Below, one piece after another: positions 10,255 to 21,768 of a stretch of DNA of 64,000 nucleotides. The position numbers and the translations under genes were made by a program. Below the pieces are notes generated by a model. The model was given only the letters and a program-made list of their open reading frames with translations, was not told the origin of the DNA and searched no databases. Each line of letters opens with the position of its first letter. Positions within the stretch are counted from its first letter, which is position 1. Source of the DNA: Allolobophora icterica. Lineage: Eukaryota; Annelida; Clitellata; Crassiclitellata; Lumbricidae. The stretch is taken from positions 46,653,148 to 46,717,147 of the forward strand of contig OY744615.1 of NCBI GenBank assembly GCA_963556255.1, in the 5' to 3' direction.

Positions 10255-13200
10255 GAGAAGCAACATTGCTGATACCACCGGGAAACTGAAGTAAATCCTA
10301 TTTCCTCTTCCCACAGCATTCGCGAAATGTTTTTACTTATGAATAACTTAAGGAGCTCGTGTCAACACCTAGGCTTTACAACGAAGTTCCAGACAAATAA
10401 ACAATTATACAAATATATAAACAAATGATAAAAAAATTAACAAGTAAATAAATGAAGAAGTAAACATGAACAAACGAATGACTGAAAGAAAGAAAGAATG
10501 AAAGAATGAATGAATAAATGAATGAACGAATGAAAGAATGAACGAATGAATGGATGACTGAAGGAATGAGTGAACGAATGAACGAATGAGCATGTATCCA
10601 GATGTGTTTAGTTGTTTCTAATTCGGATGATTGGTCATCATCGCCAGATGTCCAGTTCTTCTGATGACCGGTCAGAAGTCGGTCTTCAACGGAACGACGC
10701 GTCTCCTGCACCACGCCATCCTTAAGACCTGCTGCGACAAGGCCAAGGTCGAGTTCATAGAGGTCGCTGGGGTCGCCAACATCCTCGAGGAAAAGGTCAG
10801 TCCTCCGCCGTCTCAATAGCAACCCCCATACACGCCATGTAATACCATACCCTCCACACCATGCATGTACAGTACCATACGATATCATACCTTACATACA
10901 CACCATACCATGTCAATCCCCAACGGGGTCTGGCAGTCAATTGCCCCTTAGTAATGTGAGCGTTTGTCTTGAATTATTAAAAGGATACTTACTTATTCAT
11001 GTATATATGTATGTATGTATGTATGTATACGTATGTATGTACATACGTATGTATGTACATACGTATGTATGTTTGTATGTATGTATGCATGCATGTATGT
11101 ATGTTTCAAAACACTTAATATAGCGCCCTTTCTTTTTTTTGAAAACATATATATATACATGCATGCATACATACATTCATACATACAGACATCTATAGTA
11201 TACATAGGTAGGGCCTACATATATAGGAATACACACATACATCAGTACATAAATGAATACATACATCTATACCATAGCATACATGCCCGAATTGTGGTAT
11301 GTAAATCTCAATGCTTTACATTACAATATACAGATTAGAATTATTAATTAGTTTAAAGTTGTTGACTCTACCTTCACGCCATCTTTATCTTGGCTCCGAC
11401 ATTTCACAGACAATCGACTGTCGTATCATATTCCTATATAATATTATTGTTTGCGTTTAAAAGGTATGTAAAGCGATCACTCCAGACAATTGGCTATCGT
11501 GTCGCATGCATATATAAGATCAGTTAATAATGCTTTATAGGTGTCTAAGCCGAGCGGTGTTTTTAACCAATCAGTTAGGCCTACTTTGTCTCGTTCATAT
11601 GTTAGCTTTGTCTTGAACTGGCGGTATATAAATTTAAAATTACTTGTGCAATACTATACTGTACCAAGTTTCATGATTTTTTCTCTCGAATTTATCTCCA
11701 ATCCTAGAGTAATGACTGGTAGACTGAATAACCACCTACCTACCTACTCATTTACCTATTCATTTACCTACTTATTTACATACTTATTTACATACTTACT
11801 TACCTGGATAATGGAATATTTTATCAGATGTAGGTAACAGATAAAATGCTGAAGATGCTCCGATTGTTTAAAAAGCTTATTTTATTTTTTTGGTTTGTTT
11901 TCTGCAGCCGGAAAAACTGGCCGAGAGCTTCCAGTATTTCCTTCAAGGGCTGGGACTTGGTCAGTGAATGAAATTTTTCTGTATCTTACTACTTTTCAAG
12001 AATCCCTACCCTGACTCATCTGATCCTGCCCCTGCCAATCTTCTCGACCTAAACGACACCCTCCTTAGCAGCTTCTCTACCTTCTGTCTTGAGCTGGACC
12101 CTCTGAAAACCGTACTCCGACTTCCTTTTGACTACCCTTCGAAAAACCCCGCTGACTTGGCGCACCGCTCGTGAATAAGCTGGTGCCCTGCGCTTGGCCT
12201 TTGACTGGCGCTTTAAAAGTTTAGAGATTACGATTGCGATTACTATTCGAGAAAGATCCAGGAAAGTTGAGTGTAAGCTTATAAAGACAGCCATCGATTG
12301 TAGGCCTAATATAACGCACAATCTTTAAACACCTTTAAAACGTGATAAACCGATGTTATGTGTAATCGACTGTTTCTGGGTGGCAGTAATGCTGCTGTAA
12401 CAACGTTAAGAACTGTTGAGAGTAATCTGTTGCTTCCTAGGTTAACGATGCATTCGTATTTTCATCACACTAAGACCTATTGAAAACAACCATAAATGCA
12501 TAAGGCTATAATTCAAAATATCATCTGTTTATAGGCCTAACATAGTGCACTCTTTAAACACCTTTCAAACGCTATCTGACGATGCTATGTATCTTCGAAT
12601 GCGGTTAGCCGATAGTAACTGTTGATATTCTCACTGCTCGAACTATGGATGTGCCAGTCCCAATTCTGGACAAAGGAGGAAGGCGACGCTAATCATCTTT
12701 CTTATGACGCAGTGTCGTTAAACAGCAACTAACCATCGGTGGTTGAATGCGATACTCGCTTCCTAACTTAACTTTGGATGCCTACAGATGTTGATAAGCA
12801 CTGGAAACAATAGGTAATAAACTAGTATAGTCGCTGACTCATGTAGATCTGAATATGATTGCTACACATACTTTCGACACCTTAAAAACGTTTCCTACCA
12901 GCGTTATATATTTATCGACCGCTATGGAATAATTCATTACACTATTGACTAGGGCTGTACCGAATATTCTCTTCGTATTCGCTTCGGGGCCGAATAGTGG
13001 GCCAAATAGCTATTCGGTATTCGGCCGAATAGTGGTCACGTGACATTTATTTTTGCATATTTCTAAGTTTAGTTAAATTACTTAACTATATGAAATTTTT
13101 GCATCCTTCTGTCAGTCTGTGTAGACTAGGAATGGAACTAATTTAACTAAACTTAGAAATATGCTGCTCTAGACAGTGGAGTGAACGTTAAGTAAGTGAC

Positions 13201-13955
13201 AATTTGTACGTTTTGTTAAATTAGTTCCATTCCCAGTATACACAGACTGGCAGAAGGATGCAAAAATTACATGTATTTAACTGTTTACTTTTAGTTTATG
13301 TATTAAATTTACTGAACTGAAACTTTTGCTTACATTTGAAATTTTGAATGTTGTCGGTAGACCCATTTTGTCCGCTATTCGTATTCGTATTCGGCCGAAT
13401 AGTTGGTCCAATTATTCGTATTCGGCCAAATAGTGATAATCACCTATTCGGTACAGCCCTACTATTGACCGGCTTCCTAACTTAACTATGGATGCCTACG
13501 TCATATTCGGTTACAAAATGGATGACCCTGAAGGGATCGAGGATCCCGCTAGGTAGGGACATTTGTACCCATATTAGCTGCAACCTTATTCACTCTCTGA
13601 AGATCTCCCCTCTCATTCTACCACTGCCTCCCTTTCCCTGTCCTCCCATCCCTTTGACCCATTGCCTACATGTATTCGCGATGTGTAATGAATTAATGAA
13701 TATTAATATTCTTGTTGTCTATTGATTCGTGATTGTTTTTGTTCATCTTCTTCTTCAGTGTCATCTCTTCCTATGCACAACGTGTCTCGCACAGTTCCTC
13801 CGCCACTTCGCGTTCGTTCTCTCTCGATGGTCGACTACGATCTACCAGCCTCACAGCGCTCCTCTCTCGACGAAAGATCAGGTCCCTCCTCGCCGATAAA
13901 AGGAGGTTCAGGGGGAGTTACCCCAAAGGAAGTTTTACAAGTCACAACGGAATAA
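10255..13955 (+). CDS. NDRG: NDRG-family protein, 3' half (copy 1; four exons)
   Basis: The exons are 10255-10290, 10648-10795, 11908-11959 and 13759-13955. All have AG acceptors and GT donors, and the phases join without a break. The peptide reads RSNIADTTGKLK, CPVLLMTGQKSVFNGTTR (10648 exon), VEFIEVAGVANILEEK, PEKLAESFQYFLQGLGLG, and a Ser/Arg-rich tail VRSLSMVDYDLPASQRSS ending in TTE-stop. These match the end of the NDRG alpha/beta-hydrolase-like fold (last strand and helix) and its phosphorylated C-terminal tail. NDRG proteins are cytosolic, not catalytic, and linked to stress and differentiation. Upstream exons with the HDLG-type core are not recognisable in the window, so the 5' part is off-window, too diverged, or lost. 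Copies of these exons recur at 17822, 42814, 19086, 44590, 63565 and 21920. Confidence 0.85.
10405..10590. repeat. Imperfect (AATG)n/(AAAG)n tract
   Basis: Interrupted tetranucleotide repeats in the intron between the first two NDRG exons; counterpart near 43040-43140. Confidence 0.7.
10998..11280. repeat. (GTAT)n/(ATAC)n microsatellites
   Basis: Interrupted GTAT repeats (10998-11105) are followed by ATAC repeats (11150-11280), so the two arms can fold back on each other. Both lie in an NDRG intron. Confidence 0.8.
11511..11543 (-). promoter_or_regulatory. PSE/TATA-like module
   Basis: Minus strand GACACCTATAAAGC followed by CTTATATATG. A weaker relative lies at 11435-11465. Counterparts in the duplicate lie at 43808 and 43884. 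Confidence 0.4.
11960..12600. repeat. Duplicated NDRG intron with weak promoter modules
   Basis: Noncoding, and aligns with 19138-19780, 44640-45130 and 63617-64000. Weak plus-strand PSE-like boxes start at 12330 and 12559 (CACCTTTAAAACG and CACCTTTCAAACG), each followed by a degraded TATA (GTTATG and CTATGTAT). The TGGCGCTTTAAAAGTTTAG stretch near 12205 resembles a LINE end. Confidence 0.55.
12651..12727 (+). ncRNA. Conserved hairpin motif, type B (plus strand)
   Basis: GTGCCAGTCCCAATTCTGG can fold as CCAG/CTGG. The sequence then reads AGGAGGAAGGCGACGCTAA and ends CAGTGTCGTTAAACAGC. GCGACGCT pairs with AGTGTCGT over 8 bp with wobbles. This copy is in the opposite orientation to most others. 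Confidence 0.5.
12878..12910 (+). promoter_or_regulatory. PSE/TATA module
   Basis: GACACCTTAAAAACG, then TTATATATTT 27 bp on. A diverged type A hairpin end (GATGTTGATAAGCACTGG) lies about 85 bp upstream. Confidence 0.6.
12950..13461 (+). mobile_element. hAT-type MITE, 512 bp
   Basis: The terminal inverted repeat TAGGGCTGTACCGAATA is present at both ends. It is flanked by the perfect 8 bp duplication CTATTGAC (12942-12949 and 13462-13469). The subterminal regions are rich in ATTCGGCCGAATA palindromes. A long internal inverted repeat surrounds the centre, with TTTTTGCATCCTTCTG near 13096 matching the inverse near 13255. There is no coding sequence. Confidence 0.92.
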
Positions 13956-14345
13956 ACACCCCAAACTCCACACTCGTTGTCACCCACGGCGTCCGGATGA
14001 TGGTAGTTTTCAGTTGGTGTTGGTTTGAGAATCGCCCGTGTCTGCAGTCATTAACTAAGAGGAATGCGCTTGTTCAAAGTATTTTCGATTCGTTGTACAG
14101 ATTAAAGATGTTTCGTTGTTCGTGGAGATATTTTTAACAGTTAATTGTCACGTGTAAAGCAACCATAAGCGTTTTAACAGAGTCGTGAAATTGTAAACCA
14201 CTATTTGTCATGGAATTAATTAATGTTTGAGGACCTGAAATATGCTTACATTAAACTGAATAGTAAAGTTAAACTATAAAATTTAACACAAAGTGTAATG
14301 TAGATCTGTATTGAAAGTAGAGTTTAATAAATGGTTTTAAACAAA
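13956..14345 (+). other. NDRG copy 1 3' UTR
   Basis: Noncoding sequence after the NDRG stop. A possible AATAAA signal lies near 14326. The region aligns with 22070-22460 behind the copy 2 last exon. Confidence 0.5.
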
Positions 14346-14734
14346 ATTGCTGAATTTTTAAACACCTTTTTCAGCGGTTCACGCCAGTTTTAAATAATAT
14401 TTTTGTCACGCGCAAATATATTATAGATAAAAAGTCTTCTAAACCGGCGATAACACAATTAAGCTAGAATAAATAATGAAAAACTTAATGCATAAAGTAG
14501 TTCCTTAAAGTCTGTTGCCATACTTTTTCGTTATTTTATAATTTTTACTAAACTGCTCAAAAACAGAATAATTTTTATGTCTTTGAATCATTTGTATTGG
14601 GAGAACCATTTTGAAATTCCGAAATGGCGAAATGTAATTCTATACAAAAGTAGTCTAATTATCGTGAAGATTCTTAGTTTACTGTATATCCAATATTTTC
14701 CGATGATGTTCTTTCTTAATCTGCGATAGTCTTT

Positions 14735-14812
14735 TGTGCTAGTGTAGTGGTTAGTATGCTGGACTGTCAACCGAGAGGTCGGGGTTCAAATGCCCGCTAG
14801 GTCAGAAAGTTG
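14735..14812 (+). repeat. tRNA-derived SINE head or tRNA-like pseudogene
   Basis: An A-box-like TAGTGTAGTGGTTAGTATG is followed 30 bp later by the B-box-like GGGGTTCAAATGCCC, with a GTC at the anticodon position as in tRNA-Asp. The acceptor stem pairs poorly, so a functional tRNA is unlikely. Confidence 0.5.
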
Positions 14813-15284
14813 ATTTCGAGATATTGGCTCCATCTGTATACCTTTAACCAACTCAGTTATAAAGGTTCGCTGTCGGTAGGAAGATGAAGAGGACTCACCA
14901 GTCACCACAGCCCTCACACGCCAAGACCAACAAAATGAAGTTGCTGCTGACTTTCACAGCCAGTCTAAGGGACTGTTTCCAATGTTTAACGACATCTTGT
15001 GGCCACCAGGGTCATTGCCGAAGCCATTGTTAGACTATGTGGGAGGAATTAGCTAATTGAATTATCATTATTAATATTATTATTCCAAAGTGTAACGTCG
15101 TCTTAGGGCATCAACGCAATAGGAAAGAGTCGTCTTTTAATTTATAGAGTAGCGCGTCTACTTTTACTTATAGAAAGAATGTCAAACTTTAAAAAGGTGT
15201 GTAAGGGACTATTCTTCTTTCTCCTCCTCTTGTAATTTATTTATGTTGTTAAGTTTAATTAACTGCAGCAATTGTCTCACGTTT
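14813..15284. other. Noncoding repeat stretch with one promoter module
   Basis: Holds a type A hairpin arm near 14973-15015 (minus), a TTATTA-rich stretch and the module at 15168-15199. No gene seen. Confidence 0.5.
15168..15199 (-). promoter_or_regulatory. PSE/TATA-like module
   Basis: Minus strand ACACACCTTTTTAAAG followed by TTCTATAAGT, like the 5446 module. A diverged hairpin lies downstream near 15085-15120. Confidence 0.45.
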
Positions 15285-15288
15285 TTAA

Positions 15289-16135
15289 CCCTCGAATGCC
15301 CAAGGGGGAGGGGGGTCCGACCGGACCCCAGACCCGCTTTTCACGGATAACTTTAGAACGGCTACGAAATTGTAGAAATGCTTTTAGGACATCCTAAAGC
15401 ATTCAATTGGGCTTCGTGTGTTATATTTTGCGTGATTATACTACCACCCTGTAGCCCACAACCATAGCATATACCAAGGACACCCCCAAGATATGCGGCT
15501 GATGGTCATACTGGCATATCGTTTGCCAACCCAGAAATAAATTATTTTAACGCAAGTTATTGTGAAACACCATATATCAGTCGATTGCAAATTGAATTTG
15601 GATTATAACAAGCCAAATCCCGTTAAAATATTCCATTCCTGTACCCCACAACCATAGCATATACCAAGGACACCCTAAGATATGCGGCTGGTGGTCATAC
15701 TGGCATATGGTTTACCAACCAAGAAATAAATTTTTAGCGCAAGTTATTGTAATATACCATGTATCAGTCGAATGCAAATTGAATTTGGATTATAACAAGC
15801 CAAATCCCGTTAAAATATTCCAATCCTGTACCCCACAACCAGGGAACAACTACATGCGTACAATTGAATACATGCGAAAAATCCCGAAATTGCAAAGAAA
15901 CTACAAAAGAGTAGGCCCCCTATTAAAGTTCAAATAAAGTTTCACCAGGTGGCGCTATTGTGAAGTACCATATATCAGTCGATTGCAAATTGAATTTGGA
16001 TTATAACAAGCCAAATCCCGTTAAAATATTCCAATCCGTTCTCCAGATATCACAATGAAAACATTGGGGTCCGGTCGGACTCCCCCCCCCCCCGTTGGGC
16101 ATTCGTGTACCAAAAATAGCTTGGGCACTTGAGGG
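15289..16135 (+). mobile_element. piggyBac-type MITE with TTAA target, 847 bp
   Basis: The ends are CCCTCGAATGCCCAAG and CTTGGGCACTTGAGGG, each abutting TTAA (15285-15288 and 16136-16139). This is the target and end signature of piggyBac transposons. Subterminal inverted repeats GGGTCCGACCGGACCCC (near 15315) and its inverse (near 16067) are themselves near-palindromes. The interior holds three copies of a 150-200 bp unit starting near 15562, 15748 and 15958. There is no transposase. Confidence 0.88.
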
Positions 16136-16139
16136 TTAA

Positions 16140-16555
16140 AACGGAACGTTTCGACATATTTAACTGAGTACAAACTTTCTACTCTTTTAACATAAACTTT
16201 CACGGATGTTAAAAGTGGTTCGCTCGACATACCTGTATTAGTTCCGTTGCTATGCGTTGATGCTATGAAACGACTGAAATCTGCCACTAGGCCATTTCTG
16301 CAATTCGTTTGACCTTCAAGATATCGTATTAGCAATTTTACAAATTGCTACAAAAATATATTTTCTGTTGGAGATTTCGATACTTATATGTTTTTTCCTG
16401 AGGAATTTCATAAGAGCATCGTACATTTCTCGCATAACTGAAAGAAGTCAAATTTTTAATTATAATTAGTACCTTCTATTGCGTTGGTGTCTAATGCACA
16501 AGATAGTTTTTAGTCGAAATCTATTCCGGGGGTCCGCTATTCCGGGAGTCCGCCG
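16140..16555. other. Noncoding, nothing recognised
   Basis: AT-rich sequence with no gene or clear repeat, apart from a short ATTCCGGGGGTCCGC repeat near 16523-16555. Confidence 0.4.
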
Positions 16556-17165
16556 GAATATACATACATACAACATACATACATACGACAAACATACATA
16601 CATACATGGATGCATACATACATACAGCATACATACATACATACATGCATGAATGCATACATACATACATGTACGCATGTGTGTATGCATGTATGTGTGA
16701 ATTTATATGTGTATTAATGCATATGTGTATGCATGCATTTATGTATGTATGTATATATGTATGTATATATGTATGTATGCATGTATGCATGTATATATGC
16801 ATGTTTTATGTATGTATGTATGAGTGTATGTATGTATGTATGTATGTATGTATGTATATATGTATGCTGTATGTATGTATGTATGTGTGGTCGGTTGGTT
16901 GTTTGGTCGGTTGGCAGGTATACTTGACTGACTGACTGACTGGTTTACTCACTGGCTTGCTTCTTGGCTGGCTGGCTGTTTTCTTGACTGACTGATTGAC
17001 CAGTTTTGCTAACAGTTATTGATATGAAGCTACTGTTTATTTTATTTATGTATCATGCATTTATGTATGTATGTATGTATGTATGTACGTACGTATGTGT
17101 GCATGTATGTACATTCATTCATATGTATGTATGAATGCATGCATGCATGCGTATGTGTATGTATG
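16556..17165. repeat. (ATAC)n/(GTAT)n microsatellites with a truncated NDRG intron copy
   Basis: ATAC repeats at 16556-16670 face GTAT repeats at 16670-16890 and 17040-17165, forming a potential large fold-back. Between them, at 16990-17030, lies TTTTGCTAACAGTTATTGAT, the sequence that precedes the first NDRG exon in other copies, but here the exon is missing. Confidence 0.75.
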
Positions 17166-17310
17166 CATAGGTATAGCCACATTTAGCCACATTTTTAGAT
17201 TTCAAAAATTTTTCGTGGGTTATACCTCGGCACCCCTACTACATCTGGATGTCTCCTGGAGTTGCCTCCTCTTGAAGTATAAACTAAGTATAAAACTGAT
17301 ACTTTTACGA

Positions 17311-17345
17311 CACCTTTATATTGTGCTTCTCAGATACTATATATA
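17311..17345 (+). promoter_or_regulatory. PSE/TATA module
   Basis: GACACCTTTATATTG, then ACTATATATAC 27 bp on. Confidence 0.5.
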
Positions 17346-17554
17346 CTTCATTTAGTTCAACGCTTGTTATATCGGTCTCTGCGTCTCAATTATTCAGATT
17401 TCTTGTTGAAAAAGAGAAGTGTGTTGTCAACTAACTTGTCAACTAAGTATACCAGCGCCTCCATGTTTCTCGGCCTCGGTATATGATATCGCATAGCCAG
17501 GCCTCTCCCTCGCCGTCTGATCTTTGTACATGGATTGAGGACCAGTGCATATCT

Positions 17555-17576
17555 GACTGCCTGACTGACTGACTGA

Positions 17577-17637
<61 letters not shown>

Positions 17638-17720
17638 TGACTGACTGACTGACTGACTGGCTTCCTGGATGGTTGGTTGGTTAGTTAGCTGGCTATATAT
17701 ACTTTACTGACTCACTCACT
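17555..17720. repeat. (GACT)n/(GGCT)n microsatellite
   Basis: Compound tetranucleotide run homologous to 9607-10130, upstream of the NDRG copy 2 exon. Confidence 0.9.
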
Positions 17721-17860
17721 CACTGGCTTGCTTCTTGGCTGGCTGGCTGGTTTGTTGACCGACTAATTGACCGGTTTTGTTAACAGTTATTGTGATATGA
17801 AGCTACTGGTTATTTTATCAGGAGAAGCAACATTGCTGATTACATCGGGAAACTAAAGTC

Positions 17861-18426
17861 CAGAGTGCGACCGTACGTTACTTACCGGAATTACGTGCGC
17901 GTACTGTACGTACGTTATCGAAAAAAATAACGTACGCGTACGTTAAAAATGCCACAGGTTTATCTGATCATTCACAAAGAACCTCAATATAACTATAGTC
18001 TTATAACGTACGCGTACCGTACGCGTACGTCAAAAATGATCAGTTTAGCTCCCCGTACGCAGGCCTAGTCAATTACGAACGGTACCGAAATTAGTATTAT
18101 CAATAAAATGACCACCGGCACTGACAATCCTATAAAGTGTGCCGTCAAATCTTAATTATCTTCATATTAGGGCCTATAGATTAGACAGAATATTAGCAAT
18201 TTGGGATTTAAAAGTTTAAAAGTAGAGAACATTCAACACCTGATGTAATGGTTATAATTGGTTACGACCTTAAATCATAACTATTATTGACTTTACTTGT
18301 ACATAATGCTATGTATTTTATTTTCGTCATGAACTGATGTGAACGTACGGTAACGTACGGCACAATAACGTATGCGTACCGTACGTACTTTATATAAGAA
18401 AATAACGTACGTACGGTCGCACCTTG
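17861..18426 (+). mobile_element. hAT-type MITE at an NDRG splice donor, 566 bp
   Basis: The ends CAGAGTGCGACCGTACG and CGTACGGTCGCACCTTG are inverted repeats. The 8 bp duplication CTAAAGTC flanks them (17853-17860 and 18427-18434). The homologous sites at 10270-10300 and 42830-42855 lack the insert and give the empty site. The interior is rich in ACGTACG palindromes. There is no coding sequence. Confidence 0.93.
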
Positions 18427-18834
18427 CTAAAGTCCCATTTCCTCTTCCCAACACATTTGCGAAATGGTTTTACTTATGAATAACATACAGGAATTCCCTC
18501 CTTACAGTGAAGTTCCTGACAAATATGCAAACGCCTAAATAAACAATTAAAATTTATGTCTGGCCAGTCCTCTTCCTCGCCGTCTGGTCTTTCAGTCGGT
18601 CGTCAACTCCACCAGATCGTCGATGACCCATGCCCTGCAGGTCTATAACTGTTGTCTTAAAGAAGCTGACGCATAGATATTGCTATACGCTGTGTATTCT
18701 CTAATTCTAATCAGTCACGACAGAATTATTGTTAAGAAACTTCTTCTTGTGTAATGTTAGTTCTCAGTTAACGATAACAGCCGTCAGATGTCGTAAAGCA
18801 TTCGAAACTATACCTGCAAAACATACATTTTACA

Positions 18835-18869
18835 CACCTTTAAATCGTTTGGAAACAACTCTATATATA
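18835..18869 (+). promoter_or_regulatory. PSE/TATA module
   Basis: ACACACCTTTAAATCG, then CTATATATAC 27 bp on. Downstream is the recurrent body ending TTTCTTGGCCTCAGCAC. Upstream, at 18780-18800, is the hairpin arm CGTCAGATGTCGTAAAGC. Confidence 0.65.
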
Positions 18870-19137
18870 CTTTTAACTTGACCGTCTTATATTAGTCTTA
18901 TGTCAAAGAAGTGTGTATTCAATTATTGCTCAGGTAAAAGAGCTGACCATCAATTAATCTAGTCCCACGAGAGGCAGGCATGTGTAGTAGATACCGGCGT
19001 CTTTACATTTCTTGGCCTCAGCACATGTGGGCGCATGGCCAGTTCTCTCCCTCGCCGTCTGATCTTTCAATTTATTTATTTGCAGCCGGAAAAACTGGCG
19101 GAGAGCTTCCAGTATTTCCTTCAAGGATTGGGACTTG

Positions 19138-20100
19138 GTCAGTGAATGGAAACTTTTTCTGTGCCATACTACTTTTCAATAATTCCTACCCTGACTCATC
19201 TGATCTTTACCCTTCTCAACCTAAATGACACCCACATCTCTTTATTTGGAACCCCTGGAAACAGGACTCCGACTTCCTTTTGACAACCCTCTAGAAAACC
19301 CATCTGACTTGACGTAGCGCTCGTGTATAAGCTGGTGTCCTGCACTTGGCCTTTGAGTGGCGCTTTAGAAGTTTGGAGATTATGATTATGATTATGCCTA
19401 GGATTACGATTACTATTCCAGATAGATCCATTAAAGTTGAGTGTGAGCTTATAAAGGCGGTCATCCATTGATATCTTTTGACATTACGGTAATGGCGGAA
19501 TAGAAGTCAGTAAATTAGATTAAAGATTTGATTGAGCACTTCATGTTGAATCACGACTTTCCACATCCGATTTGAAAACATGGTTCCATTAAAAATCTTC
19601 CTAATGAGTAAAATACGAATGACAATGAGAATGCAACAGAAATCCAGAGACTGGTTGTTTTCATTGATTAGCGACATCTTACGGTTTCATAATAAGACTA
19701 CAATACTAAATATCATATGTGGGTTTATGTATAAAATGCATTCTTTAAATACCTTTAAAATGACCGATGCTATGTTATCGACTGCGGTTAATCGGTGGTT
19801 GAATGCCAAACGTCCAGATGAAATTGAGGACAATAGAGCAGAAGAAAACGAGAAAAAGACAACAAAATTCAGTTATCTCTTTCGACACCTTTAAAACGTT
19901 TTATAGCAGCTTATATATATTCAACCACCTTGCGCGATGGCATCATGTTGTATATGTTCTTGGAATAATATTGACGACAATGGGGTAGAGAGGTCAAGGG
20001 CTATGGCTGCCTAAAGATGTCGCTAAACAATGGAAACTAATTCTCCTAATAAGCAACAAGGGATATAATAAATGAAATGAATAATTCAGGGCGCTTTTTC
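19138..20100. repeat. Duplicated NDRG intron, copy 2
   Basis: Noncoding; aligns with 11960-12600 and 44640-45300. Type A hairpin remnants end at 20020 (GATGTCGCTAAACAATGG). Confidence 0.55.
19886..19920 (+). promoter_or_regulatory. PSE/TATA module
   Basis: GACACCTTTAAAACG, then TTATATATAT 26 bp on. A hairpin end lies about 90 bp downstream (near 20010). Confidence 0.65.
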
Positions 20101-20102
20101 GA

Positions 20103-20137
20103 CACCTTTGAAACGTTTTCCACCGATGCTATTTATA
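20103..20137 (+). promoter_or_regulatory. PSE/TATA module
   Basis: GACACCTTTGAAACG, then CTATTTATAGG. The hairpin arm CATAAAATGTCGTTAAAC follows about 55 bp downstream (20189-20206). Confidence 0.6.
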
Positions 20138-20388
20138 GGAACTGCTTTTAAGGCCGGTTAATGTAAACTTCGTGGTCTATGTTGCCATAAAATGTCGTTA
20201 AACTCTGTATACATTCATCGCTCCTTAATCTCTTCTTCAAACGGCCATTTATTACGATCGACTTCGACGGCAATTGCTGCCACAAGATGTCGCTAAACAA
20301 CTGGAAACATGATTTTTTTATAGACCGGGAGATGATTATATCTGAATATTATAGCTTCATAAATGAATAATTCAGCACGCTCTTTCGA

Positions 20389-20425
20389 CACCTTTAAAAT
20401 AGTTTCTACCAGCGCCATATATATA
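20389..20425 (+). promoter_or_regulatory. PSE/TATA module
   Basis: GACACCTTTAAAATAG, then CATATATATAC 29 bp on. A hairpin copy (AATGGCAGCCGTAAGATGTG) follows at 20478-20500. Another hairpin end at 20280-20300 precedes it and is followed by a T7 run. Confidence 0.65.
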
Positions 20426-20689
20426 CATCTATAGAGACCAGGGTCCAATTGTACTTTTGCAGCATAATGTAAAACCGACAATGGCAGCCGTAAGATGTGG
20501 ATCAACACTATTATCCACTGGATAAACTTGGCATTATAAAAACAGGCAATTGCAATTTATTACAATAAAAGAGGAGGGCATCAATACAACAGAACTGTAT
20601 TTGATATATGACCCCCTTCCAAAGATCAGAAGTGCACATATGACCATACGACAGAACGTCTATCGCGCAGAGCAACTGTGAGTGAAGGC

Positions 20690-20800
20690 CTTGCTCAAGG
20701 TCCATTCACATTGAAAGTCTCAGAGGAGGAGGAGGAGGATCGAACCCATACTCTCCGCGTAACATGCCGAGCGCTCTAACCAATCAGTTGTTAAACAATA
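20690..20800 (-). repeat. tRNA-derived SINE head
   Basis: On the minus strand, A box TTGGTTAGAGCGCTCGG and B box GGGTTCGATCC are spaced as in tRNA genes. A second copy lies at 46350-46445. The body beyond the head is not delimited. Confidence 0.65.
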
Positions 20801-20822
20801 AAAGAACATTCTGACACTTTCT

Positions 20823-21465
20823 AAGTAAGTAAGTAAGTAAGTAAGTAGTCTTTATTTGCAACTGACAAGCGCACATGAATCAGATTGTATAGAACGATGA
20901 CGTATGCATTTGAAACCGATTTTAACAGAAGATCATGATAATATAGACAAATGCATGCACTCACTAAGTATTTGCCAAAGAAACATCGATTCGGAAAACT
21001 ACCCAAAACGGTTTACATTAACAATGGGTAAAAGTGAAAGGGCAAAATGTCTTTTGGGGTCGTTGCTCAGTTGCTACCCATTAGCTGAAGCCTTACTCTC
21101 TCAAGCTCTCTCTCCCCCATTCTACGTTTGCCTCTCTTTCTCTGTCCTCCCGCCATCCATTCTTCTCTCTGGGCAATTGCCAAAAATTTAGCTCTGCTCT
21201 CATATAATTCGTGAGATGGCGTCAGAGTTAAACGCCGCTTCTTCTACTTGTACTAATTAATTATCATGATTATGCAACAGTTTCTTATCTGGAATTTTCA
21301 ATGGAAGTGATCATGGGCATTTATTATATTCCCACCGATATCAAGAATATTATTTTTCACGACGCCTCTTGGTCGTTTTATATAAATATTCAGGATGTCC
21401 GTTCATTTAATTAATAGGCTATATTATTATTCAATATGTCCCTCAATTGATGAATAGCATAAAGC
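20823..21465. other. Short (AAGT)n run and unrecognised sequence
   Basis: AAGT repeats at 20823-20847, then noncoding sequence with a CT-rich part (21100-21180). No gene seen. Confidence 0.4.
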
Positions 21466-21726
21466 GGGGAGATGGTTGAAAGGTATCACGTTGGCCCAAA
21501 AAATCAGAAGGACGAGGGTTCGATATCCGCTAACCCTATGAAGGTTGACTCAGCCTTTTTACTGCCTAAGCTGCCTAGGTGGCGACTGTAAAATGAGCAG
21601 TAGGACAGATGGGTGCCTTGCAGGCTGCCGTACAGTTAAATTGGACTCCTGTTTAACTTGTAATCATCTGTTACTAGTATAGCATGCAATCTCACTGCGT
21701 ATTTATCAGTTTGAATTTAATAAACG

Positions 21727-21765
<39 letters not shown>

Positions 21766-21768
21766 ATT
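21465..21768 (+). repeat. tRNA-derived SINE with (ATT)n tail
   Basis: An A-box-like GATGGTTGAAAGG lies about 45 bp before the B-box-like GGGTTCGATATCC, followed by a body of about 180 bp and an ATT tail (21728-21768). Confidence 0.55.

Noticed and set aside
14735..14812. Functional tRNA-Asp gene
   Set aside because: The acceptor arm pairs poorly and the T arm has a mismatch; treated as a SINE head or pseudogene.
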